From the NCBI GenBank assembly GCA_029834535.1, contig JAQMWT010000383.1, forward strand, positions 1 to 64,000: DNA of 64,000 nucleotides, in the 5' to 3' direction. A program made the translations under genes and the position numbers. The stretch is from Chrysophaeum taylorii (Eukaryota; Sar; Pelagophyceae; Pelagomonadales; Pelagomonadaceae). The notes under the pieces were generated by a model. That model did not search any database, was not told the origin of the DNA, and saw nothing but the letters and a program-made list of their open reading frames with translations. Shown here piece by piece: positions 18,292 through 28,950 of the stretch (position 1 is the stretch's first letter; each line of letters starts with the position of its first letter).

Positions 18292-20935
18292 TTGGATACG
18301 GGTACTCTTTCGTTTATGGGTTGTCACATCTACAGAAATCGTGACGGACCGAAATTCTCAACGACCATCGGTGTCGATGGAATGGCAGATGTTTCTTATA
18401 TTTGCCGCGAAATGGTCAGAAAGTTGGCCAAAGATAAGTTGATTTTCGATGAAGGCGAGCTTCCGATTAAGCGCAAGCTGTGCGGATCGGGGTTGAATAC
18501 GACGACGATCTATCGTTGGATCGCGATCCGGGTCGCTCTCGCCGACAACATCGCCGCCCCCATTGTCGCTATTGTGGCCGACACCAACTATCTGTTCCTG
18601 TTGGGAGGGCGCGATATCCGAGTTTTAGGAGCCGTCGTGGACTACCCCCACGATCGGATCTGTTTTTATCGAACCCAAGTCGTCTACGGGCGCAAGAAGA
18701 TTAAAGTCAAGGATGAACGAGTCGATGCACCCATCGTGACCTTTCGATCTATTTACGATCGAGGCCCGATAACCGTGCCGATTTACTATCATCAACACGA
18801 TGTCTTTCGGAAGAGTCTCGACCTAGTCAAGACTCGAGTTTACGCTCGTTTGAGCACGATTAAAGATCTCCGCAGACCGCCGCCGGAACGAGCGGTAGCC
18901 TTGGCTACGCGGGGACATGCTACGACCAAATTCTCCCCAGCTCCGGGAGAAGCCGCGCGAGAAGTAGTTGCTTACGCTGCGCGCACGCTTCAAATCGAGC
19001 CCGGTCGAACTTACAATCTACCGGTTATTTTGTCGAAACCTATGGAAATGGGACAGGTTTTCGTCGCTACGTTTGCTGAAAACGAGCAGCTGGGAGTTGT
19101 CGAAGGAATGTGTTCTTCTTGCGAAGAGCACGACCGGTCCGCTGCTCGTGTTGCGGTTACTTCCGCGGAAGAAGTGCCGACGGTCGTCACTCAAGGCGAG
19201 GTTCTCGCGATTGGCGACATCGTTCGGTACGAAGATGAGTTGAACGTTTCTACGATCAACGAGCTTACGAAAGAATGTGAAGAAGGATACGACAAGGGGA
19301 ACCTTTCTTTCACCGTTTCCGTCGCTAGTCATTTGACGCGCTGCGACGAATCTCCCCCGCCGATGTTACTGAGCACGGCGCAGAAGGACGCTACGGCCGC
19401 TGTTGTGGACAAGTCCTCCCTCAAACGACCCAAAAGAGACGACGATTTCGCTCGAAGGTCGGAAGAAGATGAAAAGAAGTGCCGCGAGATCACCGAAGCA
19501 GAGATCCGCCGCCGATACGAAAAGGTTCAATGGCTTCCAATCACTTATCGCAAGGTGGTGATGCTGCTCAGTGGAGCCGGAGGCAGTACTTTAGGTCTCC
19601 AACGAGCCAACGAAATACGTGGGACGTCGCTTCGAGTCGTGCTAGCACTCGATGCGTCGGACACCGCCAACAAAATCCATCATAAGAATTTTCCCGAATA
19701 TTCCTGTGGTGCAACACACATTGTGTGGTCGCTATGTTACAACCTTACGGTTGACCGAATCTTATTTGCCTTACGCGGAATGGCCGTCGTCGATGTGTAT
19801 CGCGTCGCCACCCTGCGTACACTCCGCTCTGTGCAACTTGACTTCCAGAGATGTTGGAAAGGGAGTCACCGCCACCCACTGGACGATGAAATTATGCAAG
19901 ATGGCTGGTTTCTTCATGTGGCTGATAGAGCAGGAGGCCTCGATTATTTCTTACGTTGCACGTTTGCACCCTTACGTGTACGTCGTCAATTTTTACGACA
20001 TAACGCCCAGTTTGATGAGCTGTCGCGTGCGATTGTTGGTTTCCAGCCATCCGCTCCATTTGCGCGCAGTTCCAAAGACTTGCAGGAATATGCAGCAAGA
20101 GTTCGCTGCCGCGCTTGGCTACGCCGACGAACGACATTTACTTCAGATGAACAATTTAGGATCATCACGAGCCGCGAGAGACGCACCTTATACCGTTACG
20201 CGTGTCCCGCTTCGCGTAGGACCGCACCGTTCCGATTACAGATCTCTGAATCTGAAAATGACTTCGGAGTTGCTGACAATGCCCCTTGATTTTGATTGGG
20301 CCGGCTTCTCCAGGACGACCTCGTTGAAACACTTGGCGTCCGTCGTGCCACCAGACACGATGACCTTATTAGTACTCGATCTGCACAACTCTGTGACCAA
20401 GGATTTTCACTTGAGCGGCGAAGCTTTGCCGTCCGCGTTGAGTCCTGCAGACCGACCGTTTGATTATTATTTGCAAATCGATGAAACCACCCTTCGTCAC
20501 GTACAAGTTCCGCTGTTAAACACGCGCACACGTGTCGTAAGATGGGTGTCGACTGATGATCTCCAAGATCGCACCAAATGGAAACCTCCAGAGGTGCCGT
20601 TGATTCTGCCTGCAACAGATGAGCCGGGGACGTCTCATGCTTCTTCTGCTGCCCACCCCCAACAACCAAATTTGGACGTTCCGCCAGATCCTGAGCGAGA
20701 TCGGGAACCGAAGATTAAGAGCGAGCCGAGTGTTCGTGTCAAAGGCGAGAGGATCAACAAAAGCCACCCGGAAGTGAGACTAAAATATGAGAAGAACTTC
20801 GATGTGCCATGGAAAGATGCGCCGCGCGATGCTGAGGGTGCACCGCTGCCGCAAACTCCTGAGCATTTCAAGGATAACGAAGCAATGAAAGTGAAATCGC
20901 CTACGAAGGAAGAAGTTGACAAGGTTGTTCAGTAG
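18292..20935 (+). pseudogene. Gypsy G1 protease fused to a cytosine-5 DNA methyltransferase
   Basis: The frame is open from 18292 (first ATG 18316). Residues about 25-130 resemble a retropepsin: VDGMADVSY where D[ST]GA is usual, and LFLLGGRDIRVLG as the flap/psi-loop. A linker follows, then a C5-methyltransferase: motif I LLSGAGGSTLGL (near 19565), RVVLALDAS (near 19640), motif IV IASPPCVHSALCN (near 19800) with the catalytic Cys, motif VI MWLIEQEAS (near 19917) and motif VIII CRVRLLVSS (near 20023). Between motifs II and IV the frame changes near 19700. After the domain come an acidic linker and an in-frame TAG at 20933 before RT. It would methylate cytosine in DNA, possibly element cDNA (inference). 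Confidence 0.78.
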
Positions 20936-22480
20936 CTGGGAATTCCTGACAATCTGCACTTAGATGACGAGGCGAAGCTGATGCTACGTCACTGTGTGCA
21001 ATATTCTTGGGCCTTTTTCGACCCGATTATGAGACCTGTGGACTCGCCTCCTGTGTCTCTACGATTCAAAGACGCGAATCCGCGACCGATTAAGATGACG
21101 CCCTACCGATTGACGCCTGCGAAGCTCGATTGTCTCCGCAAGCAGATCAGCGAGTGGTGCCGGGATGGAGTCATTCGTCCGGCCAACTCACCTTGGGGCT
21201 TTCCTGTGTTGATGCTTCCGAAGAAAGGAGCTGAGATTGGAACGTCAAACGCGTTCCGTGCTGCAGTTGACTTACGTCAGCTCAACGATCAATTGGTCAA
21301 TGACAGTTGGCCGAACATTCGACAAGATGATGCTTTAGCTTTATCGCCATGCGACGATGGCGGACATGCATTGATATTAGATGGGGATACCACAACCTTC
21401 GTCTGGATCCGGCAGCGCAAGACGCTGTCACGATGGTTAGCCCACTTGGCGCTCATAGTTTCTTGCGATTACATCTAGGTGTGAAGACTGCCGGAGCTCT
21501 TTCTGCAAGCAAATGGCGAGCGACCTTTCGAAATGGATGTATCGAGACTTGGTTGCGTTTGTTGACGATATTATGATGGGATCCGACGATCTTCATCGAC
21601 ATTTACAAGTTTTGATCGAAGTGATGTGTCATTTGGCACAGAGAGGGTACAGCGGTCGAACCGCGAAGTTCCACCTTCTCAGGATGATATAGAATTTCTG
21701 GGACACATTTCGACCCCAGAAGGCTTGAAGCCGAATCCGAAGACGCTGGAAACTGCAGAAGATGCCGATTGGAGTCTACCACCCCGATTATGATCTGCCT
21801 TTTCAGATCCGATCCGATGCTTCCAAGGATGGACTTGGAGCATATCTCTTCCAGATTGTCGAAGTCAAGGACGATGCCGGAAGAGTGACTCGAGAAGAAC
21901 GAGTGATTGAATACTGGAGCCGAGCTGTGCCGAAGGAGATGCGCAATTATGAGCCCCGTCGGCTAGAGCTGCTGGCAGTTATCCTTCTCTGGAGCACTTT
22001 CGAGCCTACATCGAAGGGCACCGGACTGTTTTGGAGACCGATCACCGAAATTTGACGTTTTTACGTAAGGCGACGCACTCGTCTGGGCAGCTTGCTCGTT
22101 GGGCGATGCGCCTCGCCAATTTTGACCCTGAACTTGGTTACAAGCCGGGAAAGTCACCGGGACGAGTCCCTGACTGTCTCTCCCGCAATCCGATAGATCA
22201 TGTCATCGAGACTGACGAGTTTGGAGAACCTTTGAACCACGCTTATTTCGTGTTCCAAGAGCTTCCCCGACCTGTTGATGACCGAGGAATTCCCGCCTCC
22301 GGCTGCCACTTCATAATGTCGTTTGTTACGACCGAACTGCCGGAAGACGAGGAAGAAGATCCTGAAAAGGATCCGATGAGATTGGTTACGTCTCACGCTA
22401 CGAGACAACGTCGGAAGGACCGTGCGCGCAATGAGCCACCGGTCTTCAAGGACAGCCGCTTACAAAGATTATATCGATAA
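20936..22480 (+). pseudogene. Gypsy G1 reverse transcriptase and RNase H
   Basis: RT begins in the same frame as the methyltransferase, just past a TAG. Motifs include VIRPANSPWGFPVLMLPKK (near 21170-21230), RAAVDLRQLND (near 21258), WGYHNLRLDP (near 21387) and the catalytic FVDDIMMGS (near 21557). Frame changes occur near 21385, 21500 and 21690. RNase H shows QIRSDASKDGLGAYLFQ (near 21800), EMRNYEPRRLELLAVI and ETDHRNLTF (near 22033). A linker with an acidic run leads to integrase. The architecture is standard Ty3/gypsy. Confidence 0.88.
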
Positions 22481-24205
22481 GATACCCGGCAATATGACGC
22501 TCGCCGAAATCGCACGTGAGCAAGAATCTGATGCTACTTGCGAGGATATTCGCTACCGGATGGCCCAAGGTCAGACGCCGCGACGTTCCCGAGCGAACGA
22601 ACGATACGAAGTTGTGAAGGACATTCTTTACCGCATTTCTGCTGATTTGTACCCGATGATTGTGGCCCCTGCTACGTTGCGCAAGCGCATTATTCGACTC
22701 TACCATGACACTCCGGTTAACGGTGGTCATATGGGACGTCACAGTACTGTCCAGGCTATCCAAGAACGATTTTGGTGGCCCACATGTCGAACGAAGTTGG
22801 GGTCTTCGTTGCTGAATGTTTAGTTTGCCAGAAAGCTCGTACGCCTGAGCCGAAACGAGCTGGACTCTTGCAACAGCCTGTCTACGATGGTGATGGCGCT
22901 GTTCTTTGCATGGATTTATTTGGACCTTTGCCCAGCGCTGGTCCCGAGACGTATCTTCTAGTATTTTTCGATCCGTTCTCACATTTCTTGATTTTAGATG
23001 TTTTGAACGACAAGACTGCTGAGTCCATTCTCGAGTCTTTTGTCATTAACATCCTCCTCAAGGGCTACTTGCCCCAGATGATTCGTACCGACAACGGTAA
23101 AGAGTTCGTGAACAAGTTGATGCGCGAGTTTTGCCATCTCTTCAACACACGATACCAAACTACGATTCCCGATCATGCCCAGTCGAACCCGGCTGAGCGT
23201 GTAAACCGATTTATCAAGGCCTTCCTTCGTGCTTGCCTTCAGGGCCGGAACATCACTGATTGGCCCGATTTTGCTCATTATATTGCGTTTTGCTACAACC
23301 GTAAGTTTATTCCAGGCACGCAGATTTCTCCCTTTATGCTGCGCCTGAACCGTCAGCCGATGCTGCCTACTGACTACACTCTTATGGACTTTGATACGCG
23401 ATTGTTGCCGAAGACTCGCTCTGATGCAGTCGCCGAAACTCGTGAACGATCGAAGTACTATACGAAGATCGTCCGCGAGGCTCGTGATAAAGCTTTGAAG
23501 AAACAACGATTGGCCTACAATGCCGATCATGTCGATGTTGAATACAAGGAAGGTTCGCACGTTTTGCTCTACATTCCTTTCCGTCAGAAGAAGCTTCGAC
23601 CGGAATGGCGAGGACTGTTTATTATCAAGGAACGCCTTTTCCCGGTCACCTATCGGATTGAGTCTCTCGACTCTCCGCCCGAAGAACGACGTGTTCATGT
23701 TAGTCAGATCACGCCTGTGATGGTACCTCCGATTGTCGATCAAACCATCCGCATACCCGAAGAAACCTTCCGTGATGATTATCAGCACGGTAAGTTTGTT
23801 GTTTTCCGGATTCCTGACCGGAAGCGCTCTGATTGGCGCAAGAAGATTTATGTTGCCGAAGTTTACGAGCCTTACGATTACCAGAATGATCGTGTTGCTC
23901 TACATTTCTATTCTGATTTGGGTCCGAACGATGATGTCGCTTATTTCAAGCCAACCTCTCACCTTTCGCACCGCAAACTCAAGCCCGAGTTCGAGGACAT
24001 TGAAGGTCGCAGTTTCACCGACAAGTCCAGATTCTCATCCAACACGACTCCTTGTGTCACGGATTTCGCTCCGCACGAGATTGATGTGTTGATCCCCAAG
24101 TTTACTTTGCGCAGTGGTCGAGTTCCTGAACCGATCATCACCCGCGTTTACAAGAAGATTCGTTCACGAGATGCTCGTAAGGCGAAGCCGCGCTCCTCGC
24201 GCTAG
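22481..24205 (+). pseudogene. Gypsy G1 integrase with long C-terminal extension
   Basis: The HHCC zinc region (HDTPVNGGHMGRHS, then CLVCQKA near 22826) is split by a frame change near 22790. The DDE core is MDLFGPLP (near 22910), RTDNGKEF (near 23083) and AERVNRF (near 23192). The catalytic core to the end is one open frame to the TAG at 24203. After a GPY/F-like segment (PEWRGLFIIKE, near 23605) about 190 extra residues follow, including FRIPDRKRSDWRKKIYVAEV (near 23806) and VALHFYSDLG. These have the hydrophobic-aromatic spacing of small chromatin-binding beta domains, but I cannot name one. Integrase inserts the cDNA. Confidence 0.88.
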
Positions 24206-24245
24206 CAGCTCGCTGGGGCAGCTCGAATTCTTACCAGGAGAGTCC

Positions 24246-24334
24246 TGTGGCGGCAACTCCCGCCTCCTAAGGCTTACCCCGCTTCTAGGGCCCCCCTTAT
24301 CAGGGGCACCCTGCTCCGTTATGATGATGTCAGT
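24246..24334 (+). repeat. Gypsy G1 3' LTR, left portion
   Basis: It matches 13933-14020 and breaks after GATGATGTCAGT. The missing right portion is found at 37752. A purine-rich ACCAGGAGAG just before it (24230) is a candidate polypurine tract. Confidence 0.85.
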
Positions 24335-24358
24335 CCTTACTACTAATCGGCAGATGTT

Positions 24359-24370
24359 TATTTGTCTGTT

Positions 24371-24463
<93 letters not shown>
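24359..24463. repeat. (TCTG)n microsatellite at the LINE 3' end
   Basis: About 25 tandem TCTG units lie here, with TTTG variants at the left. On the LINE's coding strand this is (CAGA)n at the 3' end, which suggests a simple-repeat tail rather than poly(A). Confidence 0.85.
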
Positions 24464-24582
24464 TTAAATGTCGACTGCTAAGAGGGGGGTGTGTGTGGGG
24501 GGCATGAAGGATGTGGGTGGGTTTGTGGGGTAGGAGGGATGTGCCTGACGGGCGGAGATAAGTTCGCGGGACCTAGTCGGGG

Positions 24583-26110
24583 TCATCGCCGAGTCGTGGG
24601 GCAGGCGAAGAGAGGACCGGCCCCGCCCGTAGGTCGTACGCATGCTGCCACCGGACGTATGTATGTGCGACGAAGGGTGACGTCCTGCTGGGATCGGGCG
24701 GCCTGGGTGGGGTTCCCCGAGGCGGCGACATGGGTGAGGACGGTGAGGGCACAGCGAGCCCGGCCTAATGCGTTGGCGATCCCCCACTCACGGTAGATGC
24801 GGCGAGTTTGGGCCGCCTTTGCCTCTGTGAAGTTGGCGCAGCCGATTGCCACCCAGGTTCGCGCAGCGATGCGCTCTGCGCATGTTTGGGCGAGAGCGTG
24901 GCACGCCGCGCTGGCCTCGCCGAAGGCACCAAAGACGAGGCCGGCGACGGTGCCGTAGCTACGTAGCCGCTGTTCGACAGGGCCCAAGAAGCCAGGCGGT
25001 GGTGCTGTACCCGGCTGGGGGATGATGGCGTCGATGCCGCGGGCGTGAGCGAGGTATTCGGAGTGGACTTGCGCCGCGCGCCGATCGACAGGCGACGGGT
25101 GGGAGGGATGGAGGGCGTGGGCGGTGTATAACGAACCCCAAGCGAGGGTTTTGATGTCGTATAGTCGCTCCTTGTTGTCGAGCGTGGTGAGGATGTCTGG
25201 GAAGACGTGGCGACGGGCGAGATTGCGTCGGTACTGGGCGTAGAGGCGCGTGCGAATGGTAGGGGCGACGACGTCAGCAAAGATGCCGAAAACCTCGGAC
25301 AGTGCTGGGATGCCGGCCTCTTTGACGCTGCAGAGGACGCACTCGAGCTGGCCGTCATGCCAGGTGGTCCGCGCTCCTCCGCGGTTGACAAGGTTGGCCT
25401 GCGTGAGAAGCACCTTGCCGTGAGCGTCGAGAACGACGCCAGTGCCCAGAATGCGAGTGCCCACGAGGCCCGAACAAGCTGGAGAGGGGTAGCCAAAGTA
25501 CTGGGCACACATCTCAGCCCAGCAGCGGTTGGGGATTTGAAGGGCGGAGCTGGGCCACGAGCTGATGAACGTGGTCGAGAAGCGATCCCATGAGGACGCC
25601 GCTACTCGAAGTGCATCGGTGATGGGGAGGGTGGCCGCAAGGCGCTGGAGTGCAGTGGCCCGAGCTGTCTCGCGCTGGGAGGTTAGAGCACGCTGGAGTT
25701 GGGGTATGAGCACGGGTGTCGAGATGGTGGGGTCGACGAGGACGCCCATGGAGACGAATTCGTGGGAGAGAGGACCGTCGACGAGATGAACGTTGGCGGG
25801 GTCGCCGGAACCAGCGCCGCCGTGGGAAGCCAGCGTGGTACGGAGATCAGCCCGAAGTCCGTCCCACGCAGTCTCGAGTGCTCGCCCCAGGCGGCAACCG
25901 GATGCGAGGAGCTGGTGCCAACGGTGCAACTCGTTACCTGTGCGAAAAGAAGTGGCACCCAGGACCGAGGCGAGGCGGGGGAGGTAGCCAGGGACCTCCA
26001 CGGCACCCGTAGGATAGCGAAGGTCGACGAGGTGTGGGAGGGCCTGGGCCGCCGTGCCAACAAAGGCGGCGGGGTTGAGGTCGGCGCAGGAGCGAATGCC
26101 GCCACCCCAC
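24583..26110 (-). pseudogene. LINE C-terminal region with PD-(D/E)xK endonuclease
   Basis: This continues the LINE polyprotein after RT. It shows a conserved GGGIRSCADLNPAAFVG stretch near 26090. A restriction-like nuclease motif follows: PDILTTLDNKERLYDIK near 25155-25207, with P-D, then D-x-K after 12 residues. Then comes GPVEQRLRSYGTVAGLVFGA near 24935-24990, followed by FGEAS. Such endonucleases cut the genomic target in R2-like LINEs. The C-terminal 100 residues run to a stop at 24583. Frame changes near 26110 and 26370 separate this part from RT. Confidence 0.75.
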
Positions 26111-27208
26111 TTCGAGCAGGAAGACGGAGGAGTTGGAGGACGATGCCGGCGGAGTCAAAAACCTGACGCGGCTCTGCGCCAAGTGCTGTGGCGACGAAGC
26201 CGAGGACGGCAACGTCGAAGCGGCGGAGCGCGCTCAAGGCATTGGCGGGGTAGCAGTGTTGCGCGAGGTAGTCCATGCGCGGGGCGATGCAGTAGCGGCC
26301 CAACGAGTACATGCAGTGGAGGGAGACGTTCTGGAGCTTGGTGCGAATGGTGCTCATGGAGCTCACCGTAGATTACGAGGCCGTCGGCGACAACGGGGAT
26401 ACCAGCAAGAGTACGCGTGCCGTCAGGCGCAACTTGGACGTGGTCGTGAACATCGGGGTGATCGAGAAGACCCATGCCAAGTGCCGGACAGAACGCCACG
26501 CACTCGTCGAGGCGGAGCTCCTCGCCGCTAGCTTGGATGTCGCGGGCGTACTGCAGAAGGGCGTCGACAACCTCACGAGGGGAACCAGAGATGACGCCGT
26601 CGTCCATGCCAAATCGTGCGTAGCCGGCACATGAACGTAAGCGGGTGTCAAGGGCCTGTCCGGCGTCATGCGTTGCCAGACAGTACGCCGGTGGATAGGT
26701 GGGGTCGCCTTGCTGGCCGCCTTCTTGAGACTCGAAGGGGGCGCGATCGAGGCCGGTGGGGCCATGGAGGGCCACCCAGGATGCCGGCCGTAATTGCTTG
26801 AACATAAAGTGGCCAGAGGCACGCAGCTTAGCGTTGGCGTAGTTTTCGAGTTTGTCCACGACGGTCCGGCGCTTGAGCTCGTTGAAGGCGTTGCGTTTGT
26901 CCAGCTTGATGATGACCTTGTCGGGGTACTGCTCCGCGTGAGTGCGGACGCCAAAGACGAGGCGCGAGGGGCCGCCCTTGACCCCGACGGCAACGTTGAT
27001 CGGGTACAGTGCCTCGGAGATCTCGGAGTGGAGGCTACGCACAAGGCACCGTCCAGTGGCACGGCGGCGGACGGTGCCAATGCCGATAGGTCGAACGTCA
27101 GGTGCTTGGTTAGCGTCAGCGGCGCGTCGTTTCACCAACGGAATGAGGGTTACCGTGGTGGTGATGAAGTAATACCAGTCAGGAAGAGCTCCGCGAACGA
27201 ACAAGGTC
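26111..27208 (-). pseudogene. LINE reverse transcriptase, palm and thumb
   Basis: Motifs on the minus strand are VRPIGIGTVRRRATGR (near 27085), KLDKRNAFNELKRR (near 26905), EGGQQGDPTYPP (near 26715) and the catalytic FGMDDGVIS (near 26605) where YxDD is usual. The last residues are in a second frame (from about 26370, with RTKLQNVSLHCMYSLGRY). The first residues FVRGALPDW are in phase with the other half at 32361 once copia A and one target copy are removed. Confidence 0.85.
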
Positions 27209-27304
27209 TGTTACAACTGGAATGGGGCGTTAGACTAGCGATAAGGGAATGACGTAGGGATACTAGATACGTGGTGCAGGGGTAAGTGTCATAGCTTCCT
27301 CACA
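27209..27304 (-). repeat. Copia A LTR (3' LTR of the element)
   Basis: This 96-bp LTR begins TGTTACAACTGG and ends CTTCCTCACA on the plus strand. It is nearly identical to 32265-32360. It is flanked outside by AGGTC (27204-27208). Confidence 0.95.
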
Positions 27305-27483
27305 CAGGTGCTGGAAAAGAAAGAAAAGGGGAAAAGGGGTAAGTGAGGTCCTCACACAGGTGCTGGAAAAGAAAAAAGAAAGAAGGAAAAAGGGGCAGGT
27401 GAGACGCTCACAGAGGAGAAGCTTTGAGGAAGACGTCAATAGAGGCATTGTGGCAGAAAGAAACAGGAGAGATCAGGGAGAAG
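27305..27483 (-). other. Copia A 3' noncoding region with duplicated pyrimidine tract
   Basis: On the coding strand a long C/T tract ending TTTTCCAGCACCTGTGTGAG occurs twice (near 27380-27345 and 27325-27300). The second copy runs into the LTR start TGTGAGG. Each resembles a 3' splice acceptor, and the first copy includes an LTR-like start. I see no gene here. Confidence 0.6.
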
Positions 27484-28950
27484 TCACGAGGTGAGGTAAC
27501 GAGCACGAAGCCGGAGGAAGGAAGGAGCTTCCGTACTGCGGGTGAAAATATCGCCAAGGTTGTCAAGACGAGTAATGTGTTGGAGATCAATGATGTGGTT
27601 GCGATGATATTCGGCGGTGCTGTAAAAGCGAATATCAATATGGCGGGTGCGCCGTGTGAGACATTGGAGACGGACTTGGGTGACGGTGGTGCTATTATCG
27701 ACATACATTGGTACCATGTGACGAGGGAGAGCGGCGTAAAGAGCGAGCAATTCAGCTTCAAAAGAAGAGCGAGCAAGTAGGTACTGCGAGCGGGAGCAGT
27801 AGGCTATCATAGAGCCAGCAAGGAGAAAACAAAATCGGGTAGTGGAGTGGCGGTCATCAGGGTCGTCGGCCCAGCTGGAGTCGGAATAACCACAGAGACG
27901 AAGGGTAGAATCGCGACCAAGAATAAGGGCAAGATCCTGAGAACCGTTGAGATAACGCAGAGTTTGGGATAAAGCGTGCCAGTGGGGTTTACCAGGATTG
28001 TGTAAAAAACGCGCACACTGATTGACGGACCAAGTGATATCAAGGGATGCAGCCATGAAGACGTGATCGCGGGAGCCAGGTGCAGGAGAAGCAGCCGCAG
28101 AAAGAGGAAGAACTTTGGGAGCGGGAGTCAAGTGTGGTTGTGCGCGAGCACGCGTAATGCGGAGACCAACGTAAGTGGTCAGATCAAGCTCATTAACATC
28201 AGTGAAGGTTCGGAAACGGAGAAAGAAGGCTGGGTAATGACCAAGGCAAGGACGAGGGTGCGCCACAAGAAGATCATCAACGACAAGAACGAGACGTAGG
28301 ACAACGGTAGAATTAAGCACGAGCTTGTAATTGCAAGTGTCACCAGATCCGCGGACGAAGCCACAATCATTGACAAGGAAGCGTTCCAAATAAAGCCACC
28401 AATTACGACAAGCTTGTTTGCAACCATACCAAGAGCGACGGAGCTTGTAAACGATCTTGGGACCATCGGTGGGTTGGCGAGGAGCATAGGCTTCGGGTGG
28501 CCAGACATAAATGTCTTCGTCAATGTGAGCTTGGATAAAAGCGGAGTTGACATCCAACTTGTGCAAATCCCAGTCATGAACAGCGACAAAGGTTAGAAAG
28601 AAACGGATCGTGACGATGTTTGCAACCGGCGAGTTGGTGTCGCGATAATCAATGCCGTGAACCTGGGTGTAACCGCGGACAACGAGGCGAGCCTTGTACG
28701 ATTTGAAGCGGCCAGAGTCATACTTCTTGCGGAGGATCCACTTGAGGGTACAAATGTTGCCATAAAAAGTCGAAGGAAGGCGAACAACATCCCAGCAACC
28801 AAGCTGACCAAGGGAGTGATATTCTTTGGCGATGGCCTGTAACCAGCGCTTCACGTAAATGGGTGGAAGTAACGGTTGACTCGTCAATGTATGAATACTG
28901 AGAGGTTTCTTCGGAAGCAGAGTAATAAACATGTGCATGGGGATCAACAA
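27484..28950 (-). CDS. Copia A reverse transcriptase and RNase H
   Basis: This open frame of 488 codons holds copia RT motifs: LKWILRKKYDSGRFKSYKAR (near 28740), RGYTQVHGIDY, LDVNSAFIQAHIDEDIYV (near 28540), LRRSWYGCKQACRNW (near 28420) and the catalytic VLVVDDLLV (near 28280). RNase H shows GYSDSSWADD (near 27880), FEAELLALYAA (near 27750) and HIDIRFY (near 27625). A short region before RNase H (near 28110-28010) is compressed relative to typical copia proteins. The frame continues from the integrase C-terminus with a frame change near 28900. Confidence 0.9.
   Translation of the reverse strand: MLIPMHMFITLLPKKPLSIHTLTSQPLLPPIYVKRWLQAIAKEYHSLGQLGCWDVVRLPSTFYGNICTLKWILRKKYDSGRFKSYKARLVVRGYTQVHGIDYRDTNSPVANIVTIRFFLTFVAVHDWDLHKLDVNSAFIQAHIDEDIYVWPPEAYAPRQPTDGPKIVYKLRRSWYGCKQACRNWWLYLERFLVNDCGFVRGSGDTCNYKLVLNSTVVLRLVLVVDDLLVAHPRPCLGHYPAFFLRFRTFTDVNELDLTTYVGLRITRARAQPHLTPAPKVLPLSAAASPAPGSRDHVFMAASLDITWSVNQCARFLHNPGKPHWHALSQTLRYLNGSQDLALILGRDSTLRLCGYSDSSWADDPDDRHSTTRFCFLLAGSMIAYCSRSQYLLARSSFEAELLALYAALPRHMVPMYVDNSTTVTQVRLQCLTRRTRHIDIRFYSTAEYHRNHIIDLQHITRLDNLGDIFTRSTEAPSFLRLRARYLTS

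Larger units (their letters stand above)
13933..24334 (+). mobile_element. Ty3/gypsy retrotransposon G1 encoding a methyltransferase
   Basis: The order is LTR, gag, acidic ORF, protease, cytosine-5 methyltransferase, RT, RNase H, integrase with C-terminal extension, LTR. The order RT-RNase H-integrase defines the gypsy superfamily. The 3' LTR is interrupted at 24334 by a 13.4-kb block and resumes at 37752. Several frameshifts and two in-frame stops mean this copy is probably not active as written. Confidence 0.9.

Noticed and set aside
24114-24467. Plus-strand frame through the (TCTG)n run
   Set aside because: The protein is a simple-repeat translation with no other support.
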